A DNA stretch of 64,000 nt. Source: Agrobacterium sp. a22-2. GTDB taxonomy: Bacteria; Pseudomonadota; Alphaproteobacteria; Rhizobiales; Rhizobiaceae. The notes under the pieces were generated by a model. It searched no databases, was not told where the DNA came from, and saw nothing but the letters and a program-made list of their open reading frames with translations. Shown here piece by piece: positions 17,915 through 25,873 of the stretch. The DNA is taken from contig NZ_JAAXMM010000001.1 in the NCBI RefSeq assembly GCF_012276985.1, forward strand, positions 582,058 through 646,057, given 5' to 3'. The position numbers were made by a program, and so were the translations under genes. Numbering within the stretch: the stretch's first letter is position 1; every line of letters begins with the position of its first letter.

Positions 17915-17928
17915 TTGTCGCTGCGCAA
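17915..17928 (-). promoter_or_regulatory. Fnr/NnrR-type box upstream of the DUF2249 operon
   Basis: TTGTCGCTGCGCAA, a perfect TTG-N8-CAA pair, centred about 100 bases before the DUF2249 gene start at 17821. A second box lies 52 bases further right for hemN, so this divergent region holds one box per direction. Confidence 0.6.
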
Positions 17929-17966
17929 ACAAGTTTCGGAAAGGCAGGCGGCTTTCGTCGCGCTGC

Positions 17967-17980
17967 TTGGGATTTAACAA
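17967..17980 (+). promoter_or_regulatory. Fnr/NnrR-type box upstream of hemN
   Basis: TTGGGATTTAACAA, a perfect TTG-N8-CAA pair, with its centre about 67 bases before the hemN start codon. This is the same distance as for nnrS and norE, fitting an activator at about -41 with a short leader. hemN genes of this kind are typically controlled by Fnr- or NnrR-type proteins. Confidence 0.65.
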
Positions 17981-18039
17981 AGAGCAATCGGGTCGGGCCC
18001 CTTAGACTTCGGACACGTATCAACCGGAGCCTTGTTCCC

Positions 18040-19392
18040 ATGCAGAAAAACCTCATCGAGAAATATGGCGACGCCCGCCTGCCGCGCTATACCAGCTATC
18101 CCACTGCCCCGCGCTTTTCGCCGGGTATCGGCGCCGGCACCTATGGCGACTGGCTGGCGGCGATCCCGGCCGATGAGGCCATCTCGCTCTATCTGCACAT
18201 CCCCTTCTGCCGCTCGATGTGCTGGTATTGCGGCTGTCACACCTCGATCACCACGAAAGACCAGCCGATCATGGACTATCTCGACGGGCTGAAAGCCGAG
18301 ATCAGGACGGTGAGTCACGCCGCCGGCAAGCGCCTTCAGGTCGGCCAGGTGCATTTCGGCGGCGGCACGCCGACCATCATGCAGCCGGAAGAATTCCTCG
18401 ATCTGACCGCGTTTTTGAAACAGCATTTCGATCTGTCCGAAAAATCCGAGATCGCCGTGGAAATCGATCCCAGACGCCTGACGATCGAGATGAGCGAGGC
18501 ACTGGGGGCGGCCGGTGTGGCGCGCGCCAGCCTCGGCGTGCAGAGCTTCGATCCAGTGGTGCAAAAAGCGATCAATCGCATTCAATCCATCGAGGAGACG
18601 GCGGACGCTGTCCAAGGGTTGCGGGCAAACGGCGTGCACAGCATCAATTTCGACCTGATCTACGGCCTGCCGCATCAGACCGTGTCCTCCTGCATCGACA
18701 CCGCCAAGGCGGCCATTGCGATGAAGCCGGACCGTTTCGCCGTGTTCGGCTATGCCCATATCCCCTCCTTCAAGAAGCACCAGAGGCTGATCGACGAAAA
18801 TGCGCTGCCGGATATGCGGGCCCGCAATGCCCAGGCGGAAGCCATCGCCGATACGCTCGTTGCCGCCGGTTACAGCCAAATCGGGCTCGACCATTTCGCG
18901 CTGCCCGCTGACGACCTGGCGCAGGCGGCGGCAACCGGTCGCCTGCACCGCAATTTCCAGGGCTATACCACCGATGCCTGCAAGACGCTGATCGGACTTG
19001 GCGCCTCGGCGATCGGCCGGACGGCAAACGGCTATGTGCAGAACGAGGTGGCGATCGGCCAATATGCGCAGCGGGTCGTTTCCGGCCAGTTGGCGACCGC
19101 CAAGGGTTACCGGCTGAGCCCCGAGGATGGCCTTCGCGCTGCCGTGATCGAACGGCTGATGTGCGATTTCAGGGCCGATATCGCCGGCCTGTCGGCTGAC
19201 CACGGCTTTGCGGACGATTTTCTGCTGAGCGGCAATGTTGCCCTGAAACAGCTCAAGGAAGACGGTGTCCTGTCGTTTTCCGGCGGAATGCTTGATGTGC
19301 GCAAGGATTGCCGTTTCATCATCCGCGCCGTGGCCGCCGCCTTCGATGCCTATCTCGACCAGTCTGCCCGCAGCTATTCCAAGGCAGCCTGA
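18040..19392 (+). CDS. hemN: oxygen-independent coproporphyrinogen III oxidase HemN
   Basis: A 450-residue radical SAM enzyme that converts coproporphyrinogen III to protoporphyrinogen IX without oxygen, supplying heme for anaerobic respiration. The cluster motif HIPFCRSMCWYCGC (about 56-69) holds CxxxCxxCxC, as in true HemN rather than HemW. GGGTPT (about 106), ARASLGVQSF and the HemN C-terminal domain follow. The N-terminal RLPRYTSYPTAP is a HemN hallmark. It stands alone between two terminator-bounded regions and has its own TTG-N8-CAA box. Confidence 0.95.
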   Translation: MQKNLIEKYGDARLPRYTSYPTAPRFSPGIGAGTYGDWLAAIPADEAISLYLHIPFCRSMCWYCGCHTSITTKDQPIMDYLDGLKAEIRTVSHAAGKRLQVGQVHFGGGTPTIMQPEEFLDLTAFLKQHFDLSEKSEIAVEIDPRRLTIEMSEALGAAGVARASLGVQSFDPVVQKAINRIQSIEETADAVQGLRANGVHSINFDLIYGLPHQTVSSCIDTAKAAIAMKPDRFAVFGYAHIPSFKKHQRLIDENALPDMRARNAQAEAIADTLVAAGYSQIGLDHFALPADDLAQAAATGRLHRNFQGYTTDACKTLIGLGASAIGRTANGYVQNEVAIGQYAQRVVSGQLATAKGYRLSPEDGLRAAVIERLMCDFRADIAGLSADHGFADDFLLSGNVALKQLKEDGVLSFSGGMLDVRKDCRFIIRAVAAAFDAYLDQSARSYSKAA

Positions 19393-19414
19393 GGCGGCTC
19401 TAACCTGACACAGA

Positions 19415-19447
19415 AAAGGCCCGGCAAACCCCATTTGCCGGGCCTTT
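19415..19447. terminator. bidirectional intrinsic terminator between hemN and norD
   Basis: AAAGGCCCGGCAAA-CCCC-ATTTGCCGGGCCTTT forms a near-perfect long stem followed by a T-rich tract on the plus strand, with A-runs giving T-runs on the minus strand. It separates the converging hemN and nor transcripts. Confidence 0.9.
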
Positions 19448-19473
19448 CCTTTTTCCGCAATCCTGCCTCCGCC

Positions 19474-21372
19474 TTATCCGGCAAGACTGCGGTAGATCGC
19501 CGGCAGCGCCGCCGGCAGCCGGGCGATATGGGAAACGATGGCATAGCCGTTCTGACCGAAGATCGCCGGGATATAGGCCTGGGCCTCGCGGTCGACGGTC
19601 ACGCCGAAGACGCCGACACCGGAGCGCCGCGCGTCGCCGACGGCGCGGCGGCTATCCTCCAGCGCAAACCGCCCCTCATAGTGATCGACGTCATTCGGCT
19701 TGCCGTCGGTCAGCACCAGGAGCAGGTGCCGCCGGTTGGGCTGCTCGCGCAGCTTGGCCGCGGCGTGGCGGATCGCAGCCCCTATTCTTGTATAATAGCC
19801 GGGCTTCAGCGCCCCGATCCGCGCCTCGACCGCCGGGCTCATCGGCTCGGCGAAATCCTTGACGGTCTCGACCCGCACCCAGGAGCGGCGGCGCGACGTG
19901 AAGGTGAGGATGGAATGATTGTCGCCGCAGGCCGAAAGACCATGGGCAAGCACCAGCAGCGCCTCCTTCTCGACATCGAGAACGCGGCGATTGTCGAACC
20001 AGGCATCCGTCGACAGCGACACATCCACCAGAATGGTGACCGCCAGGTCATGGGCGCGCGGCCGGCTCATCAGATGAATGCGGTCGCTGCCTTCGCCGCC
20101 GGCCTTCAGATCGGTGCGGGCCCTGACCACGGCATCGAGATCGAGATCGGCACCGTCGATCTGTGCCCGCAGAACTTCATGACGGGGCCGTAACACCTCG
20201 AACTGCCGTTTGACGCGGCGGATCAGTCCCTGCGTGGCCGCATCGGGCAGCATGGTTTCTCCCGTCTCGGGCGCCGGGCCTGCCACGACGCGGCAATAGT
20301 CCTTGAGATAGGCATTGCGGCGGTAATCCCATTCCGGATAGCTCAGTTCGGCTTTGAGCGGCGTCCGGTCGAGGGCCTCCGGTGGAAGGTCGAGATCGAA
20401 GCGAAAACGCGCCGAAGGCCGCCCCTTGCGCTCGCCGAGCGTCATGTCGTCCAGCTCGTCAGCAGCAGCCGCGTCGTGATCGTCGCTGTCGTCTCCCGGC
20501 CGGTCGACATTGACCATTTCGGCCATGGCGAGGATCTTCTCGAACCGGTTGAGAATGAAGGGGCTGCGCTCCTTGTCGCGACCGTCGCTCTTTTCACGCA
20601 GCGCAATATGGCGACCGGTGGCCATGGCACGCTGCTCGGCGGAGGTTGCCGGCACATCCTGCTCGGTTCGCGCCTCGCTTTCGCCGCGCACCAGCGTGTC
20701 GGGCCAGAGCGGAACCGGCAGCATCGGCAGGTAGCCTGGCGGCGCGCGATGCGGGAAGATGACCGGCATGGCCTCTCCCATCAGGCCGGCTCCCTTCTGC
20801 AGGAGATTGATGATGCGGGTTTCGACCTGGCGCTCGATGCCCGGAAGGCTGCCACGGCGGCGTTCCGTCAGAACCGCCAGGCAAAGCCGCTGGTAGCGCC
20901 GTGCCATGCCCGGAAAGGCCTTGATCACGGCAGCGACCAGCACATCCGCATCGGCGATGGCTTTCAGATCCCGCGCCAGCGGATCGCTGACCGCCGAAAG
21001 ATCGAGCGGCATCGTCGCCATGGCTGCGGCAAGCCAGAGATAGAGGTCGCGGTTGAGCTCGACCTGCGGAAAAAGATCGATCTCCAGAGGTAGCATCAGC
21101 GTGGCGTGGTCGCGGCCGGGCTGGACGAGCTTTTCTTCCCCAAGGCCCAGCCGCTGGCGGATTTTCAACCGGTGACCGGAGGTTCGCCCACGGGCCGGCG
21201 CAATCTGTACCGCGCCCTCACCACCAAAACCGCGAAAGCAGACGGCCAGCACCGGCTGGATGTCCTCCAGCGTCACGGACGCGTCGGGATATCGCGGCCA
21301 GGTGCGCGTGTTGCCGGCAAGATGATGCCAGGCGCGACCGACGGTTTCTTCCAGTTCGAGAAAATCCAGCAT
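19474..21372 (-). CDS. norD: NorD, nitric oxide reductase activation protein
   Basis: A 632-residue cytoplasmic protein with a C-terminal von Willebrand A domain. The metal-ion-dependent adhesion-site motif (VDVSLSTDAW, i.e. DxSxS-like) is near residue 445, with a later LLLVLTDGKPNDVD segment. The middle is charged and variable, as is usual. NorD works with the AAA+ protein NorQ to activate the NorCB reductase, probably by inserting the non-heme iron. It follows norQ by ten bases and has AGGAGG before its start. It is the last gene of norEFCBQD. Confidence 0.94.
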   Translation of the reverse strand: MLDFLELEETVGRAWHHLAGNTRTWPRYPDASVTLEDIQPVLAVCFRGFGGEGAVQIAPARGRTSGHRLKIRQRLGLGEEKLVQPGRDHATLMLPLEIDLFPQVELNRDLYLWLAAAMATMPLDLSAVSDPLARDLKAIADADVLVAAVIKAFPGMARRYQRLCLAVLTERRRGSLPGIERQVETRIINLLQKGAGLMGEAMPVIFPHRAPPGYLPMLPVPLWPDTLVRGESEARTEQDVPATSAEQRAMATGRHIALREKSDGRDKERSPFILNRFEKILAMAEMVNVDRPGDDSDDHDAAAADELDDMTLGERKGRPSARFRFDLDLPPEALDRTPLKAELSYPEWDYRRNAYLKDYCRVVAGPAPETGETMLPDAATQGLIRRVKRQFEVLRPRHEVLRAQIDGADLDLDAVVRARTDLKAGGEGSDRIHLMSRPRAHDLAVTILVDVSLSTDAWFDNRRVLDVEKEALLVLAHGLSACGDNHSILTFTSRRRSWVRVETVKDFAEPMSPAVEARIGALKPGYYTRIGAAIRHAAAKLREQPNRRHLLLVLTDGKPNDVDHYEGRFALEDSRRAVGDARRSGVGVFGVTVDREAQAYIPAIFGQNGYAIVSHIARLPAALPAIYRSLAG

Positions 21373-21382
21373 GGTAGCCTCC

Positions 21383-22192
21383 TCAGCGGATCACGGCGTC
21401 GGCGACTTCCAGAAGGGCGGCGCGCACATCGCGTTCGTCGGTCAGCGGCTCGATCATGGCCGACAGTACGGCATCGCGCAGCGGCAGGCCGGCATCGATA
21501 AGGCTGGCGCAATAGACCAGCAGGCGGGTGGAGACGCCTTCTTCCAGATCATGGCCCTTCAAGGCACGCAGGCGGCGGGCGAGCTCGACCAGCGGCGCGA
21601 CCTGCGCTTCGGCAAGGCCGCTTTCGGCCGAGACCACAGCAATCTCGCGATCACGCGGCAGGAAATCGAATTCGATGGCGACAAAGCGCTGGCGGGTGGA
21701 CGGCTTCAGCGTCTTCAGAAGGTTCTGGTAGCCAGGATTGTAGGACACCACCAGCATGAAGCCGGGAGGTGCTTCCAGCTGTTCGCCGGTCCGCTCCAAC
21801 GGCAGGATGCGCCGGTCGTCGGTCAAGGGGTGCAGCACGACGGCCACGTCCTTGCGGGCCTCCACAATCTCGTCGAGATAGCAGATGCCACCCTCGCGCA
21901 CGGCGCGGGTCAGCGGTCCGTCGACCCAGACGGTGTCGCCGCCCTTCAGCAGGTAGCGGCCGGTCAGATCCGCGGCGGCAAGATCATCGTGGCAGGACAC
22001 GGTGGACAGCGGCAGGCCCAGCTTTGCGGCCATGTGGCTGACGAAACGGGTCTTGCCGCAGCCGGTCGGCCCCTTGAGAAGCAGCGGCAGTTGCCGCGTC
22101 CAGGCGGTCTCGAACAGCACGCATTCGTTGCCGTTCGGCGAATAGGCGGGAATGTCTGCAACCGCGAGGGCAGTCTTGAGCATCACGTTCAT
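21383..22192 (-). CDS. norQ: NorQ, MoxR-type AAA+ ATPase
   Basis: A 269-residue AAA+ ATPase of the MoxR/CbbQ/NorQ group. Walker A GPTGCGKT is near residues 40-47, Walker B CYLDEI near 104, and sensor-type VVSYNPGYQNL (the family's N-P-G-Y-Q) near 148. It energises NorCB maturation together with NorD. The start at 22192 has an AAGGAAAA site; the longer frame to 22243 adds an unsupported leader. It lies between norB and norD. Confidence 0.94.
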   Translation of the reverse strand: MNVMLKTALAVADIPAYSPNGNECVLFETAWTRQLPLLLKGPTGCGKTRFVSHMAAKLGLPLSTVSCHDDLAAADLTGRYLLKGGDTVWVDGPLTRAVREGGICYLDEIVEARKDVAVVLHPLTDDRRILPLERTGEQLEAPPGFMLVVSYNPGYQNLLKTLKPSTRQRFVAIEFDFLPRDREIAVVSAESGLAEAQVAPLVELARRLRALKGHDLEEGVSTRLLVYCASLIDAGLPLRDAVLSAMIEPLTDERDVRAALLEVADAVIR

Positions 22193-22288
22193 GGGGTTTT
22201 CCTTTGGGATATTCTGGGCAAAGGCGTGGATAAGGGACTGCATCAGGAGACCTCCTCTCCCCGAAGAGGGAAGAGGAGGAAGGCAATG

Positions 22289-23632
22289 CTACTCAGCGGG
22301 TTCGGCGACGCCGAAGGCAGGAGCCCGTTCCTTGCCGGGCATCAGCACGGCCCAGATGAACATCAATGCCGAGACCAGCACCACGACACCGGAACCGAGG
22401 CGCACCCAGTAGAACAAAGCAAGTTGGTCCTGGACGACCATGAAGCTCTCTCCGAGAACGCGCTGGAGATGGACCTGCAACACGCCGGCAAAGGTCAGGG
22501 CGAAGGTCATCACCGACATGGCCGTGCACATCATCCAGAAGCTGACGATCGACAGCCATTGGTTATAGGGCTGGCGACCGCGGATTTCCGGGATCGCATA
22601 GGCCATGATCGCGAGATTCAGCATGACATAGGCGCCGAAGAAGGCGAGATGGCCGTGGGCGGCAGTAACCTGCGTGCCGTGGGTGTAGTAGTTGATCGAC
22701 GACAGGGTGTGCAGGAAGCCCCAGACGCCGGCGCCGAAGAAGGCCATGACCGAGCAGCCGATCGACCACAGCAGCGCTGCCTTGTTGGGATGCTTGCGAC
22801 CGGCCTTCCAGCTCATCACGAAGGTGAAGATCACCATGGTGAAGAACGGTGCGACTTCGAGCGTCGAGAACAGCGAACCGATCCACTGCCAGTAGCCCGG
22901 CGCGCCGATCCAGTAATAGTGGTGGCCGGTGCCGAGAATGCCCGAGAACAAGGCAAGGCCGACGATGACATAAAGCCATTTCTCGACGACTTCGCGGTCG
23001 ATGCCGTTGAGCTTGATCATCAGGAAGGCCAGAACCGAGGCCATGATCAGTTCCCAGACGCCTTCGACCCAGAGATGGACGACATACCACCAGTACATCT
23101 TGTCGAGGGCCAGATTGGTCGGATTGTAGAAGGCGAAGAGGAAGAAGATCGCCACGCCCCAAAGGCCGAAGATCAGGATGTTGGTGACGACCGTCTTGCG
23201 ACCCTTGAGCACGGTCAGCGTGATGTTGAACAGGAACATCAGCATGACGACGACGATGCCGATCTTGATGGCGAAAGGCTGTTCGAGAAACTCGCGACCC
23301 TCGTGGATATGGAAGAGATAGCCGACTACAGCGACCGCCGCCGCCACCAGAAAGAGCCAGAACTGCACGATGGCGAGCTTCGGGCTATAGAGTTCTGTTT
23401 CGGCTTCTTCCGGGATCAGATAGTAGGTGGCGCCCATGAAACCCATGAGCAGCCAGACGATCAGCGCATTGGTGTGGATCATGCGCACGATGTTGAAGGG
23501 CAACAGCTCGGAGAGCGTATTGGGCAGGACATAGACCGTGCCGGCCAGTACGCCGAACAGGACCTGGGCGAGGAATAGGCCGAGCGCTCCGTAGAAGTAG
23601 AGCATTGCGACCTTCTGGGTTTGATATTTCAT
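22289..23632 (-). CDS. norB: nitric oxide reductase large subunit NorB
   Basis: A 447-residue heme-copper-oxidase superfamily protein with twelve transmembrane helices that reduces two NO to N2O. The ligand histidines are visible: MIHTNALIVW (heme b), GTGHHYYW (FeB pair) and AAHGHLAFFGAY (hemes b3 and b). The acidic residues of VEGVWELI and the glutamate in FSTLEVAPF lie where NorB needs them near the dinuclear site. Its length matches cytochrome c-dependent cNOR and lacks the N-terminal extension of the quinol type. norC precedes it by 25 bases. Confidence 0.97.
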   Translation of the reverse strand: MKYQTQKVAMLYFYGALGLFLAQVLFGVLAGTVYVLPNTLSELLPFNIVRMIHTNALIVWLLMGFMGATYYLIPEEAETELYSPKLAIVQFWLFLVAAAVAVVGYLFHIHEGREFLEQPFAIKIGIVVVMLMFLFNITLTVLKGRKTVVTNILIFGLWGVAIFFLFAFYNPTNLALDKMYWWYVVHLWVEGVWELIMASVLAFLMIKLNGIDREVVEKWLYVIVGLALFSGILGTGHHYYWIGAPGYWQWIGSLFSTLEVAPFFTMVIFTFVMSWKAGRKHPNKAALLWSIGCSVMAFFGAGVWGFLHTLSSINYYTHGTQVTAAHGHLAFFGAYVMLNLAIMAYAIPEIRGRQPYNQWLSIVSFWMMCTAMSVMTFALTFAGVLQVHLQRVLGESFMVVQDQLALFYWVRLGSGVVVLVSALMFIWAVLMPGKERAPAFGVAEPAE

Positions 23633-23657
23633 GTCTTTGTCTCCTTGATCCCGCGGC

Positions 23658-24110
23658 TCAGCCGGCCTCGTTCGGCGGCCAGTTCTGGGTCTTGATCGTG
23701 CTCGTCCATTCGAGGAAATCGGCCAGATCGTTCAGTTCCTGTTCGGTGAGATTGAACTGCGGCATCTGCCGGCGGCCCTCGGCGCCGGAGGGCTGCGCGG
23801 CCATCCAGCTTTTCAACGTATCGCGGGCACTGGTCGGATCGCTTTCGCCGCCCCAGCGCTTCCAGACATTGCCGAGTTCGGGCGCGAAATAGGCCCCTTC
23901 CCCAAGCAGTGTGTGACAGTTGATGCAGGCGTTCTTCTCCCAGACATGCTTGCCGCGGGCGACGCCGTCGGTCATCGTCACCTCGTTGGTGGAGACCGTC
24001 CTGATGTAATAATGGCTGTGGGCCGTCAGGCCCACGAAGATCGTGAAGAAGAAAATGGACCCGCCGTAAAAGACATTGCGGGCTCCTGTCTTGGTTAGGC
24101 GCTCTGCCAT
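23658..24110 (-). CDS. norC: nitric oxide reductase cytochrome c subunit NorC
   Basis: A 150-residue membrane-anchored monoheme cytochrome c. One N-terminal helix (about 13-33) is followed by the heme-binding CINCH (about 62-66) and a distal Met in RRQMPQF (about 117). It passes electrons from periplasmic cytochrome or azurin-type donors to NorB. It is directly upstream of norB. A 176-base gap to norF (24111-24286) has no perfect TTG-N8-CAA box, so transcription probably reads through from the norE promoter. Confidence 0.96.
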   Translation of the reverse strand: MAERLTKTGARNVFYGGSIFFFTIFVGLTAHSHYYIRTVSTNEVTMTDGVARGKHVWEKNACINCHTLLGEGAYFAPELGNVWKRWGGESDPTSARDTLKSWMAAQPSGAEGRRQMPQFNLTEQELNDLADFLEWTSTIKTQNWPPNEAG

Positions 24111-24286
24111 CCCATGGTCCTTTCGTTTCCGCGGAGGGCGGCCAAGCGCGTACCGGCCTTTTCAAATCCCCCGTCCCGGCCGAACATTCGGCGATGGCGG
24201 GACAACCGCATCTTCCGGGACGAGACCGTTCTAGAGATTAACGGACGCCCTTCTTTGCGTTTCGGCAAACAACTGAACGGTCGCGC

Positions 24287-24556
24287 TCAAAACGTCGACA
24301 GAGCCAGTCTGCTGAGCGCCGCCAAGGCAAAGAAGACGGGCCAGGCGATGAGGGCAAGGCGCACGGGTCCCCCGGCCTGCCGCAACCCCATGAAATCCAG
24401 GATGACGAGGCGCGCCTTGACGGTGGCGATCGCCAGAATAACCACGGTCGCAAAGGCGGAGCCACCGCCCCACCAGGCGCACGCGATGCTGGCGAGCGCC
24501 AGCGCGATCAGCACGGCGAAACTGCGATTGAGACGGGCAACGGAGATGCGGGTCAT
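24287..24556 (-). CDS. norF: NorF, small membrane protein of the nor operon
   Basis: An 89-residue protein with three hydrophobic segments, resembling cytochrome c oxidase subunit IV-like NorF. The segment TVKARLVILDFMGLRQ is characteristic of this family. It starts four bases after norE. NorE and NorF assist full NO reductase activity but are not catalytic. The remaining 176 bases to norC contain no other gene; a small GCCGAA-CA-TTCGGC dyad at about 24180-24193 is the only structure seen there. Confidence 0.85.
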   Translation of the reverse strand: MTRISVARLNRSFAVLIALALASIACAWWGGGSAFATVVILAIATVKARLVILDFMGLRQAGGPVRLALIAWPVFFALAALSRLALSTF

Positions 24557-24560
24557 GGCA

Positions 24561-25118
24561 TCACGACAGGTAGATCAGCGGGAACATGACGATCCAGACG
24601 ATATCGATCACATGCCAAAGCGTGGTGATCAGCGCGGTATTCGACCGGGAGGGCCGCCAGGCGACGAGCAGCAGGACCAGAGCGCCGAAGACGACATGCA
24701 TCAGGTGGAAGCCGGTGACGAGGAAATAGAGCTCGAAAAAGGCCTGGAAGGTTTCTTCTCCGGCAAAGCGGATCTCGCCGGCATATTCATAGATCTTGAC
24801 GGCTGCAAAGGCGAACCCGAACAGGGCAGCGATGATCAGGCCGCGGCGTCTTTCCGGCAGGCTGGCGCCGGCCCGCGCGGCAAGGGCTGCCTGCCAGCCG
24901 CTGGTCAGCAGGATCAGCGTATTGGCAGCGGCGAGGCCGGGATTGAGGTGCAGCCGGGCGACCGCGAAGGCCTCAGCATGGGTGACCGACATAACCAGGA
25001 AAGCACCGAGCAGAATGCCGAAGGCGATCAGCTCGCTGAAGGCCAGAACCCAGAGAAGAAACGCATCCGCTTCCTCGCTCTCGTCTTCCAAACCTGTAAC
25101 GGCACTTGCCTCAGCCAT
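24561..25118 (-). CDS. norE: NorE, cytochrome c oxidase subunit III-like protein
   Basis: A 185-residue protein of the heme-copper oxidase subunit III family with five transmembrane helices (LWVLAFSELIAFGILL, FFELYFLVTGFHLMHVVFG and WHVIDIVWIVMFPLIYL are typical, each shown only in part). The start at 25118 has GGAGAGG upstream; the frame continues to 25187 across the regulatory box. It heads norEFCBQD and is preceded by a perfect TTG-N8-CAA box. Confidence 0.88.
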   Translation of the reverse strand: MAEASAVTGLEDESEEADAFLLWVLAFSELIAFGILLGAFLVMSVTHAEAFAVARLHLNPGLAAANTLILLTSGWQAALAARAGASLPERRRGLIIAALFGFAFAAVKIYEYAGEIRFAGEETFQAFFELYFLVTGFHLMHVVFGALVLLLVAWRPSRSNTALITTLWHVIDIVWIVMFPLIYLS

Positions 25119-25175
25119 ATCGCCTCTCCGCATATCGTCAGGGGCGAGGAATAGAGCAGCCGGCGGGCCTGCTCT

Positions 25176-25189
25176 TTGCGTCAGCACAA
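25176..25189. promoter_or_regulatory. Fnr/NnrR-type box shared by norE and the divergent small-protein operon
   Basis: TTGCGTCAGCACAA, a perfect TTG-N8-CAA pair. Its centre is about 65 bases before norE (minus) and 60 bases before the 51-residue gene at 25242 (plus). It is nearly identical to the nirK box. As the only such box in the gap it may drive both directions. Confidence 0.7.
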
Positions 25190-25241
25190 AGAAGGGCGGC
25201 GTCGCTCTTATTAGGATCTGCGGAAACAGGAGATTGATCCC

Positions 25242-25397
25242 ATGACAGATGCCCAGATCGGCCTTTCCGTTGCGACGCCGGTCATCATCGGCTTTTCGCT
25301 GACCCTTTACCGGATGGGCGTGCTGCAGCGAACCGGCACGATCTCCGCGGTGCTCGCCTCGCTGGCAATCGCCGCCGTGCTTTTCATCGAACAGTGA
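25242..25397 (+). CDS. 51-residue small membrane protein of the denitrification cluster
   Basis: A short gene starting MTDAQIGLSV with CAGGAG eight bases before its ATG. The product has two hydrophobic segments (about residues 9-23 and 33-49) joined by a short basic turn (YRMGVLQRTG), so it should span the membrane twice. The next gene starts 11 bases later. Its placement 60 bases after a TTG-N8-CAA box and ahead of a hemerythrin-like gene and nnrU suggests co-expression with denitrification. No family is recognised. Confidence 0.7.
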   Translation: MTDAQIGLSVATPVIIGFSLTLYRMGVLQRTGTISAVLASLAIAAVLFIEQ

Positions 25398-25408
25398 GGA
25401 TCACTGCC

Positions 25409-25861
25409 ATGCCGGATACCCGACTTGCCGATGGGCTGCACACGATCGAGAAAAACCACGGCGCGCTTCTAACCCTCTGCCAGAGACTGGAGGATCTTGC
25501 CGATTCCCTGCCCTTCAGCGTCGACGAGGCGCTCTGCCGCGAGGTCGCTGCCGATATCGTGCCGCTTCTGTCGCAGGCCCAGGCGGTGGAGGAGGACACG
25601 CTTTATCCAGAGCTGACGGCACGTGCCGGCTCCTGCTTTTCGGCCCTGATGATCGAGCGGCTGAAAGGCGAACATCGCTGCGACCGCAGCGGCGCGGAAG
25701 AAATCGCCCTGACATTGCAAGCCATGCTCGCCGGGCGGTGCCGCCTCTCCTTCGAAACCGTCGGCTACATGCTGCGCGGCTTCTTCGAATGCGTCCGGCG
25801 GCACATCGCCAGCGAGCGGGAACTGATCAACTCCCTGTACCAGCCGACGCTGCATTCCTGA
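25409..25861 (+). CDS. hemerythrin-like (HHE-type) protein
   Basis: A 150-residue all-helical protein resembling hemerythrin HHE domains, which bind a diiron centre and react with O2 or NO. Candidate ligands are His in LHTIEKNHGALL, Glu in VEEDTLYPEL, His in LKGEHRCDRS and His in VRRHIASERELI. The helix that normally reads HHxxEE here reads QAQAVEE, so at least one usual histidine is absent and the metal site may be altered. The start at 25409 has GAGGA upstream. It lies between the small membrane gene and nnrU. Confidence 0.72.
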   Translation: MPDTRLADGLHTIEKNHGALLTLCQRLEDLADSLPFSVDEALCREVAADIVPLLSQAQAVEEDTLYPELTARAGSCFSALMIERLKGEHRCDRSGAEEIALTLQAMLAGRCRLSFETVGYMLRGFFECVRRHIASERELINSLYQPTLHS

Positions 25862-25873
25862 AGGACCCATGCC

